A stretch of 64,000 bases of DNA from Chelydra serpentina. Its lineage: Eukaryota > Chordata > Testudines > Chelydridae. The notes beneath the pieces are model-generated. The model made no database searches, had not been told where the DNA came from, and saw nothing but the letters and a program-made list of their open reading frames with translations. The stretch's first letter is position 1, and every line of letters starts with the position of its first letter. Positions 54,879 through 64,000 of this stretch are shown piece by piece. The DNA lies in contig JBAIAC010000020.1 of NCBI GenBank assembly GCA_037349315.1, positions 434,001 to 498,000 on the forward strand, given 5' to 3'. Both the position numbers and the translations under genes were made by a program.

Positions 54879-57847
54879 ATCCCCGGAAATGATTGAACTG
54901 CCCCATGGTGCATTTCAAATGTGTGGGAAATCTCTCCCTCCTTTTGAATCCCTTTCAACATGCTGCAGAATTCAGGATGCTTTTCCCCTAAGAAGTTCCC
55001 TCCTTTTTGTTTGTTTGGGAACTTCTCATGAACAAACTCTGAGTTTTGCAAACTGTTTGAGTTTGGTCATTTTTCACCTACAACTTTTAATGACGATTTC
55101 CCCCCCTGTTTGTTGGTCTGCTTATGTTGCATTTTAATCTATTTTTTTTATTTCCAATTGCTGCCAGTTATGCTCGCTCCTTAGCTGTCCAAAATACTGT
55201 CACCTTTATCCCAAAATAATAGTTTAAAAAGAACATTTTCCTCCAAAAAAATATTTTTGACTAAATCCCGTTTTTTGGTGGGAAAATGATTCTGATTTAA
55301 AAAGTTGTAAAATTAGTGGTAGTTTAGTGGTTTGACAGACTCATCAAAACTAGAGCAGGGGCTTGTTAGGTTATAAGGCTCAATATTGATCAAAAAATTA
55401 ATGGAAACGAAGAGAGATTTGCTAGAGTGTGTGTATTAAGTAATGGCTGTTTTGTCTGTATGTTGTAAAAAATTAAAATCTTATGATCCTAGGCTGGGCT
55501 TTCCCCATGTCAATAAAAGAAATTGAAACAGAAGTGAAAAGCCTAAAACAAGAGAGAGTGCACATCTGCATTCCTTTGATGATGATGGTGCTCATTAAAA
55601 TGTTTTGCAGTCTGTTTCCCTTTATTTTTGTGCTTTTCTTGACAAACAGGCAGGTTTTATTTTATTTTTTTTAATGGAGAAGACTCAGACTGCCCTGGGT
55701 TAAATGGAACGGTCCCTCACTACATTTCGAGCACTGAGTGAGTAAGAGGTCGGTGTGGGGGTAGTCATGGAACAGGGCCGGTGGGTATTAGCCTGGCTGT
55801 GTTTGTGACTCTGTGTGCTGTGCAATGAAGGGCACAGGGCACATTCCAGCCTCCGGGGGCTATCGTCTGGCACTGTGGGATAGTCCTGGAGCTGATCTTT
55901 TTGAGCAGTAAAACAATCCCGATGGGAAAGAGCCCCCCATGGGAATGAGATCCTGACAGGCACAGCCGCCTACTGGGGATATAGCTCAGCCGGCTGGGTC
56001 CTTGGCTATGCTGCTGCTGCGGGCGGGGGGGGACTTGGAGCTGCAGGCCAGGTGCTCTGGCTGGGGGGAGTGGGACACATACACAGTGGGAGGCACCAAG
56101 ATGGCAGGGTGGGGGAGGTGAAGCCTTTAATATCCTGGGACTGGCTTCCCTAGGGGTTAATATATAATATAAATGGAGATATGCTAATCTCCTAGAACTG
56201 GAAGGACCTTTCAAGGTCATCGAGTCCAGTCCCCTGCCTTCACTAGCAGAACCAAGTACTGTTCCCTGACAGATTTGTGCCCCAGATCCCTAAATGGCCC
56301 CCTCCAGGATTGAACTCACAACCCTAGGTTTAGCAGGCCAATGTTCAAACCACTGAGCTATCCCTCCCCCCTGCTGGTGCCTGATTCTAAACCTCCAGAC
56401 TTCTTGGCTGAATTGGCAGGAGGGATGAAACCTACAAATCCGCACCATCTCACAGGACACCAGCAGGGGCGACAGAGCCCTAGGCGCACCCCACAGCCCT
56501 GCCCCTAGGACATGGCCCTGACACTCATTGCTTGGCAGTTGTCGCCCCCCTCCCCGCCCCTTCATCTCCTGGGTTCGTCAGGGAATTGCCACACTCCTGT
56601 TTGGATGGTTCAGCCCCTGCTTGACTAAGTAGAGAGCTCTGCGGACTGGAGGCTTTGTGAGCCATCCCAGCAGAGCCACGACAGGAAGGCAGCAGCAAAC
56701 AAAGGGCCCTCTGCCGGGGTGGTGTTTCTGGGGCCCAACCAGAACCGCAAGTATCACCTCTAGGAGTTATTGTTACAGACTCTCTGCACACTCAGGCAGG
56801 TCACATTTCCAAGCTTTTCTCCCCAACTAAGAAGGCCTGGAAAATGCCATCCAATTGTCATCGCGTGGTTTCAGCAGATGAGCCCTGGCACAGGTGTCTG
56901 TGCCTTTCTCCAGCGCTGGACAGGGCCAAATTCCAAACACAGTCCCGCAAGGCTGATCAGGTGTGAGAGGTAACTGTGCAATACCCAGCATGCCTGCAGC
57001 ATGCCACAGGAGGATGCAGCCCGTGCTATTTCTATGGCACATTGGTAACCAAGAGAGGGACACGGCCAGGCTGGTGTGAAACCCCAACGAGGGTCTGAGT
57101 TGGTGGCAAAAATACTTAGAAAGGAGAGAAATGAGCATCACCCCAACTGGATGGGCAGCTCTGAGACCCAGCACAGGGTCTGGTGCTGTACCTGGGAATA
57201 GTCCACAGCTAGGAGCTTTTTGGTCAGTGCTAAATTCCTCCAAATGAGTTACCCCAAGCAGCCCAGTGACAGCCAGCCTGGGGGCTGCACTGAGAGCCAG
57301 GGGCTAAAGGCAGCTCCCAGGGCCCCGAGCCATGCTGAGCAGTGGTAGAGTGTTGGTTATTTGAACCCAGAGCACCCCCTGCTGTCAGCACTGGAAGCTG
57401 GTTTGCTGGCATTTTGCAGATGGGGAAGGGGCTCCTAGCACACCCCAAAGGCTGAGAGGAATCAGGCTGCCTGCCCTCAGTGCAGCCAAGGAGAGTCACC
57501 ATCTGAGGGTCCCCCATGGCATTATTTGGGGGGCAGTGAAATTCCTAGAGCCCAAGGCCAGAAGGAACCACTGTGATCATCTAGCCTGAGTTCCTCTTTG
57601 GCACAGGTCAGCGACCTGTTCCACATAATGGCAGCAATTTCCCAGCTCACAGGCCCTGGTGAACGTGCTGGGTCCAAGGGCAGCCAGCTGCAGAAACGGG
57701 CTCTGACTTGAGGCACAAAACAACAGGTACAAGCCTCCGGGGTGGCATGATCCCCCTTCCCACCAGCTGCACAGCAGCCCTTCTCAGCACCCCACCCCAA
57801 GAGCAACCTCTGTGTCGAGCAGTGAATAGCTGCATGCTGCCTCTAAC
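54879..57847. other. Flank of gene 3 with one SINE
   Basis: AT-rich to about 55700, then GC-rich. A candidate polyadenylation signal is at 55512-55517. A SINE lies at 56187-56371, and a short fragment of a common turtle-type repeat (GGAACCACTGTGATCATCTA) lies at about 57563-57582. No gene is recognised. Confidence 0.4.
56187..56371 (-). mobile_element. tRNA-derived SINE, second tail type
   Basis: On the minus strand it begins GGGGGAGGGATAGCTCAGTG and has the B-box-like GGTTGTGAGTTCAATCC. The tail GGTCCTTCCAGTTCTAGGAG matches the SINE at 44694, and the same TATAATATAA run adjoins it. Confidence 0.88.
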
Positions 57848-57974
57848 GTTAACAGCTGTAAAAAGAACAGGAGTTCTTGTAGCACTTTAGAGACTAACAA
57901 ATTTATTTGAGCATAAGCTTCCGTGGGCTACAGCCCACTTCATCAGATGCATAAAATGGAACATATAGTAAGAA

Positions 57975-58000
57975 GATATAGATAGATAGATAGATAGATA
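57975..58000. repeat. (GATA)n microsatellite
   Basis: About six GATA units within the left Penelope arm. The right arm has a CT/TA run at the matching place (about 59543-59567). Confidence 0.85.
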
Positions 58001-58170
58001 CACATACAGAGGACATGAAAAGGTGGAAGTAGCCGTATCAACTGTAAGAGGCTAATTAACTAAGTTGAGCTATTATCAGCAGGAGAAAAAAAAACTTTTG
58101 TAGTGATAATCAAGATGGCCCATTTAGACAGTTGACAAGGTGTGAGGATACTTAACTTGGGGAAATAGAT

Positions 58171-58482
58171 TCAATATGTGTAATGACCCAGCCACTCCCA
58201 GTCTCTATTCAAACCCAAGTTAATGGTATCTAGTTTGCATATTAATTCAAGCTCAGCAGTTTCTCGTTGGAGTCTGTTTTTGAAGCTTTTCTGTTGCAAA
58301 ATTGCCACCTTTAAGTCTGTTACTGAGTGGCCAGAGAGGTTGAAGTGTTCACCTACTGGTTTTTGAATGTTATGATTCCTGATGTCAGTTTTGTGTCCAT
58401 TTATTCTTTTGCACAGAGACTGTCCAGTTTGGCCAATGTACATGGCAGAGGGGCATTGCTGGCACATGATGGCATTTATCAC
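58171..58482 (-). pseudogene. Penelope-like GIY-YIG endonuclease, left arm
   Basis: The frame has IMCQQCPSAMYIGQTGQSLC, the CxxC plus YIG motif of the GIY-YIG endonuclease that Penelope-like elements carry after their reverse transcriptase. RINGHKTDIRNH and EHFNLSGHSVTDLKVAILQQ follow. About 100 residues remain; the reverse transcriptase is absent. Confidence 0.85.
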
Positions 58483-58490
58483 ATTGGTAG

Positions 58491-58865
58491 ATGTGCAGGC
58501 ACAACAAAAACACTAACCCAGGAACCTATCCTTGCAACAAAGACCGATGCCAACTCTGTCCACATATTTATTCAAGTGACACCATCACAGGACCTAATCA
58601 CATCAGCCACACCATCAGGGGCTCGTTCGCCTGCACATCTACCAATGTGATATATGCCATCATGTGCCAGCAGTGCCCCTCTGCCATGTACATTGGCCAA
58701 ACCGGACAGTCTCTACGCAAAAGAATAAATGGACACAAATCGGACATCAGGAATCATAACATTCAACTACCGGTAGGAGAACACTTCAACCTCTCTGGCC
58801 ACTCTGTCACAGACTTAAAGGTGGCAATTTTGCAACAGAAAAGCTTCCTAAACAGACTCCAATGA
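58491..58865 (+). pseudogene. Penelope-like GIY-YIG endonuclease, right arm
   Basis: This frame opens upstream of the left-arm copy, with GTYPCNKDRCQLCPHI, a cysteine-rich linker typical before the endonuclease. It continues with IMCQQCPSAMYIGQTGQSLR and EHFNLSGHSVTDLKVAILQQ. A stop follows KSFLNRLQ at 58863. Confidence 0.85.
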
Positions 58866-58918
58866 GAAACTTCTGAGCTTGAATTAATATGCAAACTAGA
58901 TACCATTAACTTGGGTTT

Positions 58919-59342
58919 TGTAAAAGCAAAATTAAGTAGGCCTAAACTTAAGTCAAGCTAGCCAAACTTTGACCAGCCTAACTGTGTATGTGACAAAAGG
59001 TGGGATAAAGGGCTCTGAGTAATGCAATTGCAACATATAGATGCAACAGCTAGCCGTATTGCAACTACTAACCACAAAAAAAAACCAACAACTTAAGAAT
59101 AGGGAAGGCTTGTGTTTGCCATATAAGAAAAATATTATCTTTCCTGTGGTATTAAGTAAGAAAAATACTAATGAGGAAGTATGCTTGCTTTGGGCGTAAA
59201 CATGGGCCTTTATAAGTTGTGAAATTTTCCTGTATCGGGGAGAGCAGCTCCCAGCTAGCTGTCTCTCCCTGCATGTTGTATTACAATAAAGGAGTCTCAG
59301 GCTGTTCTGATCCAAACACAACGCGGTTAATTTTCCACCACA
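58919..59342 (+). mobile_element. Solo LTR inside the Penelope right arm
   Basis: It starts TGTAAAAGC and ends CCACCACA, with GTTT on both sides (58915-58918 and 59343-59346). Removing it restores the sequence of the left arm exactly across the join. AATAAAGG near 59286 lies 56 bp before the end and sets the + orientation. Confidence 0.88.
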
Positions 59343-59728
59343 GTTTGAATAGAGACTGGGAGTGGCTGGGTCATTACACATATTGAATCTATTTCCCCAT
59401 GTTAAGTATCCTCACACCTTGTCAACTGTCTAAATGGGCCATCTTGATTATCACTACAAAAGATTTTTTTTCTCCTGCTGATAATAGCTCAACTTAATTA
59501 ATTAGCCTCTTACAGTTGGTACGGCTACTTCCACCTTTTCATGCTCTCTCTCTCTATATATATATCTTCTTACTATATGTTCCATTCTATGCATCCGATG
59601 AAGTGGGCTGTAGCCCACGAAAGCTTATGCTTAAATATATTTTAGTCTCTAAGGTGCCACAAGTACTCCTGTTCTTTTTGCTGATACAGACTAACACGGC
59701 TGCTACTCTGAAACCTGTTAACAGCTGT

Positions 59729-60878
59729 GACCACAATGAACTATGCTGACAACTTGCATTGCCATCCTTACACTTCAGAGTCAACACCCATTGAGATGAA
59801 TGGGGCTGGTTCACACCCCTCTGGAAAGTCAGGCTGGCTGCAGACTCAGGCACCAGTACTACATCAGAGCACACTCATGTCAGTGCTGCCAACACTCAAG
59901 ATCCTATTTGTGAGTCTGGCAGTATTTTGGGTTTTTCTGAAAGCCTGAGCCCCTGGCATCATGAGCATATGTCAGAATTCCAGCTTTTGTTTTTTTAAAA
60001 AAGGTTTGTAGCCCTCCTGGTCACAAAGAAAAGCCTCAAAATGTGACCCCCTAAAGGCTCAGAAAACAAAGCAAACAAAAAGAATTGCAGGTTTTTTAAC
60101 TGCATGATTTTTAAGCCAATGCCATGATTTCAGGGGCCCAAGTCAGGACTTTCGAAGTCCTGGGGTTAGCAATGCTCAGTGCAGGTTTGGGGGGTTTCTT
60201 TGCCCTATGTGGAACATGGATTCCAATGGACCCCCTGGTTTTGGGATGGGGGAAGCTTTCAGTTACACCTCGCCATGGCCCACAAACCGGCTCAAACCCT
60301 GGGCAGCTGACTCATTTCCATGTGGTCTATTTCCTAGTGCAGAGGGTCCTATACAACCCAGCACTGCTATAGCTCTGCAGTGAAGGGATGATGCTGGCTT
60401 GACCCTGGGGGAGCTGAGATCAGAATCCAGTCTAATGAATTCAGGCCACATTTATCCATTAGGGTTGTTCCAGGGTGAGCACCAACCTGGCTCCTAAGCT
60501 CACCCCGCCCCCAAGCCCATGTGGGGAGGCTGCAGTTCCATTGATGTCGGAGAGGCAAGATGGGAACAGTTGGTATCTTTTGGGTTAGACCCGCTGCCAT
60601 TCCAAGCAGCAGCTGGACCAGAAGGGGCCCTGCCTTTGGCTGAGCCCCATGGAAACCTGTGATACAAGGATGGTCAGCCACCCACAGGCACAAAGAGCAA
60701 ACAGATGCACTCCAGCCTGCACTGCCTCTGTGACAGGAAACCTGGCTCCAGTCTCTGCATTTGGCCATAAAAGTTGGTCATTTTATGCTGGAGCCCACTT
60801 GTGCATGTCACAAAGCCACTGTACAGAACCCTGCTTTTCAGGAGTAGCCTAGCACTGCAGGAGGGAGGAGGAGGGCTG
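59729..60878. other. No recognised feature
   Basis: Mixed sequence with short frames only. Confidence 0.35.
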
Positions 60879-61445
60879 CGGATCAGGATTGAGGGGCACC
60901 GGCAAAGCTAGGATGGGGGTTGGGAGCCCAGGGCTGGGACAGCAGGTCAGGATTGAGGGGCACCGGCAAAGCTAGGATGGGGGTTGGGAGCCCAGCGCTG
61001 GGACAGCAGGTCAGGATTGAGGGGCACCGGCAAAGCTAGGATGGGGGTTGGGAACCCAGGGCTGGGACAGCAGGGGACTGCTGGTCAGGACTGAGGGGCA
61101 CCAGCAAAGCTAGGCAGGGGGGAGGGGGGGAGAGGGAGCCCAGGGCTGGGACAGCTGGTCAGGATTGAGGGGCACCGGCAAAGCTAGGATGGGGGTTGGG
61201 AGCCCAGGGCTGGGACAGCAGGTCAGGATTGAGGGGCACCGGCAAAGCTAGGCGGGGGAGAGGAGAGGGGGGGAGAGTGAGCCCAGGGCTCAGACAGCAG
61301 GGGGCTATGGGTCAGAATTGAGGGGCACCTGCAAAGCTAGGTGTGTGGGGGGGGAGGGGCTGGGACAGCAGGTGGCTATGGGTCAGGACTGAAGGGCACC
61401 AGCAGAGCTGGGGAGGGATGGACCCAGGGCTGGGATAGGATTGAG
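60879..61445. repeat. 64-bp minisatellite
   Basis: About eight or nine G-rich units containing GGTCAGGATTGAGGGGCACC and GGCAAAGCTAGGATGGGGGT. Early units are nearly identical; later ones vary in length through G runs. Confidence 0.9.
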
Positions 61446-64000
61446 GAGCACCTCAGGACTGGGAAGGCAGGGTTGTGGGTTGGGACACCAGCATTGCTCC
61501 AGGAGGTGGATTAGGTAACACCTGCCCGTTCTCCCCCTTTCCCTGCCCTACCCCATCTTCCACAAGCACCAAACTGGGCCCACATTTAAACCCAGAGGCA
61601 CTGGGGCAGGTGGCAGTAGATCCCGCTGGAATAACAGGAGCAACTGGCGAGCTGTGATCAGGCCTGGCCCCCAGAGCAGAGATGAGACAGAGACACAGTT
61701 AAAGAACTGTCCTGTAATTAGTGTCGAGGAGCTGAGCGGGGGTCCCCCGCCCTCCCCTACAGTAGCAATACAAAAGGGGGACCCGAGGCAGCAAGAGTCC
61801 GCGCACAGAGTCCCATGGCTTCGGTGCTGGGGAGCTTAGTGTGGCGCCAGGCACCTCCAGGACAGTACAGGCGCAGGGTGAGTCTGGGTGCAGGGGGTTG
61901 CTGGCCCCCAGTGTGACCTTCTCTGGGAAAGGTCCTTCCCCATCCTCCCCCTGCTGATGGGCTGGCACAGCCATAAGTCCATAGGAACCAGAACGGAGCT
62001 TAGCAGCAGCCGGAGCCCAGAGACGCTGCCCGGCAGTTGCCCCGTGCCCCAAGAAACAGGCAGGCCCAGCGGCGTAGTGACGAGGCACCTGGCTCTCCCC
62101 GAGGCTGGATGAGTTTCTGGTGCAGGCAGGGCCCATCTCATTCACCCCATGCTCCTTCCTGGCTGCAGGCGAAGCAGGACCCGCCCAGGAACTTGAAATG
62201 TCCCATAAATAATTAGCTGTGCCCAGAGGCTGCCCTGCCCCCAACTTCCTGACGGAGGGCATGGCCCCCTGGCATAGTGTCCCCAGCCAGGCCATACAGA
62301 TGCCAACCAGCTGTGGATGGGCAGCCTCAGCAAGGCCTGGGCACCCAGCAGCCAGGCCTGGCCCTTGCAGGGGAGAGTTAGTGTTTGGAATCTATACGCA
62401 CTGGGCGTGGCACGTGCTGAACCAAACGCGCCCACTACAGAGTGAACACCGTGCCCTCAGCCCAGGGGCCACACGCTGCCACCCTGCCGGGCCACACCTC
62501 ACTGCCTAGAACAGCAGGGCATGGCCACCACAGCACACAGCAACAGGCTACAGCTGTCAGGTGAACCCCCTGGGCACAGGGTGGGTGACCTGCTCTAACC
62601 ACTGCTCCCTGGGGCAGAGCCCAGTGCTGCCAGTCACATCCCCTATGCACCCCACAGAGGCTGGAGGGGTGTGTGTGGGACAGAACGTCCCATCGCCAGC
62701 AATAGGGCAAGTTACTCCTCCCTGGAGCAGGCTCTAGGTAGGCCCAGCTCACCGACCTGTACCATTCATCCATCCCTGGGCTGCCCATTAAGAGGCACCA
62801 ACCCCCTGGGGACAGTGCCTCTTGCTGGGAAATAACCCCACCAGCCAGCTGCACCTGCCTCTGCTCACTGCCCCTCACCCCAGCAACTGGGCTCCCGCAG
62901 GGTATCTTGCAGCAGGCTGGCAGGGTGCACCCAGCCTCCCCATTAGTCCATACAGCACCCAGCATGAGGGAGCCCTAGGCACCATTGTAACGAACGTGAT
63001 CCTGCGTCTGATCCACTGAGCTCCGTGCCGCATGGGCAGCGAGGTTCCCTGCTGCTGGAGGGCCAGGCACAGCACTGACTGGCAGGACTCCCATCCGCCA
63101 TGCAGGAGCTGCGTGTCTGAGTCTTCACCTCAGCTACAGCCCTGTGAATTGGGGAGGGGCCTGTTCTGGACTGGCCCCCAGCCTCTTCCCCACCCCCGCA
63201 CTGAGCCCCAAAACACAGCCATGGAGGGAACTGCCAGCAGATGGGTGCAACCAGGAGCCCCAGGAGAACCTGGCTCATCACACAACCTGCCCCCCCTGGG
63301 GTGGGAGGCTGTAAACCCTTCCTCTACTATACATGTGGCTCCGCTGGTCCCATCTCACACATCCTTTCCCTTTCTCTGCTGGGGGGGTCCCTCTGAGCAG
63401 CCTTTGCTACAGGAACACACCCCATTCGAGTAGAGAAGTGGGTACTTTGGGGGGGGGGGCAGGGAGCAGATAAAGAGCACCTGCCTCATCAACCCTGCTC
63501 TAACAGGGAGGTGCACCGGGGCACTCTGTGCCCTGGGGGGAGCTAAGGCCAGGAAAGGGTTCCCAGAGGGTCTCAGAAGGCCTGGACGCAGATGGATCAG
63601 GAGCTCTCACAGCCCCAGATGGGACAAGGCTGCTAGGGTGTTAACCTGGGGACTCCCCTCCCAGTGCCCTGTAGGCATGAAAGGGAGCTGATCCATGCTC
63701 TCGCCGCAGGAGGACTGGCCATTTGAGGAACTGGCTCCACATCTCCTAACCCCCGAGAACAGGGCTGCGTGACACAAAGGCAAAACCCCCACAGTGGGAT
63801 GCAAAATCCCCAGCTTGGTCCCTCAGCAGGATCTGATCCCAGGCCTGCTGTGCCAAACCCCAGCCATCTACAGCTGGAACTGAAGGAGGCACTCCCTTAG
63901 CTGTAGCAGTAGTAGGCATTTATCCTCATGCCCCACCCAGCAGGTACATGAAGGTGTGACTGCAGCAAGCACACCTGCACAAGCAACAGCAGTGGTGGGG
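61446..64000. other. GC-rich sequence without recognised genes
   Basis: Several open frames of 100-200 codons exist on the minus strand (for example 61699-62295 and 62435-62965), but their composition is that of GC-rich non-coding DNA and I see no domain. A non-coding 3' exon of an unseen gene is possible. Confidence 0.35.

Larger units (their letters stand above)
57860..59716. mobile_element. Penelope-like element arranged as a long inverted repeat
   Basis: GTTAACAGCTGT flanks both sides (57848-57859 and 59717-59728), a perfect 12-bp target duplication, so the whole structure is one insertion. The left arm (57860-58500) runs on the minus strand; the right arm (about 58630-59716) is its inverted copy, interrupted by a 424-bp LTR. 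The roughly 130-bp loop (58501-58629) is more upstream Penelope coding sequence. Both arms end in the same terminal words (CTAACA...GAACAGGAG on the left, CTCCTGTTC on the right). The right arm extends about 40 bp farther, to GGCTGCTACTCTGAAACC. Confidence 0.88.

Noticed and set aside
58327..58650. Plus-strand 107-codon frame across the Penelope centre
   Set aside because: It is the reverse complement of the left-arm endonuclease running into the loop; it exists only because of the inverted repeat.
61699..62965. Minus-strand frames of 198 and 176 codons
   Set aside because: No family motif, competing open frames on the other strand, and GC-rich composition.

Overview
This window is vertebrate nuclear DNA, most likely from a turtle (cryptodiran). 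The clues are many CR1 LINE fragments, three tRNA-derived SINEs whose 3' tails resemble CR1, Penelope-like elements with a GIY-YIG endonuclease, and numerous short hAT-type elements with 8-bp target duplications. Intron-containing genes and AATAAA signals fit this, and nothing prokaryotic is present.

The only host genes I can support are actinoporin-like (membrane-binding, pore-forming fold) genes, all on the + strand. Gene 1 is represented by its last coding exon only (2578-3013); no first exon is visible before it. Gene 2 has exon 1 at 30577-30683 and exon 2 at 38794-39295, with an intron of about 8.1 kb full of transposons. Gene 3 has exon 1 at 53491-53597 and exon 2 at 54392-54878, with a 794-bp intron. 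Both complete genes share a 107-nt first coding exon, a phase-2 intron and an exon 2 that begins in homologous sequence, so they are tandem paralogues. None shows a signal peptide.

Region by region: 1-12020 holds two diverged copies of an LTR-like block joined to CR1. Gene 1 exon 2 lies between them, and the second CR1 carries a deep nest (CR1, then a Ty3/Gypsy element, then a Penelope-like end, then a hAT MITE). 12021-16198 is AT-rich with no gene I recognise. 16199-28283 holds a second, different Ty3/Gypsy family in two broken copies, a well-preserved CR1 reverse transcriptase, and a recent 2.7-kb direct duplication that includes a 44-bp minisatellite. 28284-39295 is gene 2 and its intron. 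39296-52107 is CR1, SINE, LTR and minisatellite sequence plus an interleaved duplication at 44.9-49.1 kb. 52108-53345 is a solo LTR directly upstream of gene 3. 57848-59728 is one Penelope-like insertion arranged as a long inverted repeat, with a solo LTR inside one arm. 60879-61445 is a 64-bp minisatellite. 61446-64000 is GC-rich and without a recognised gene.

How it works together: the actinoporin-like paralogues form a small host gene cluster, and nearly everything else is layered mobile DNA. Target-site duplications fix the order of insertion in several places.
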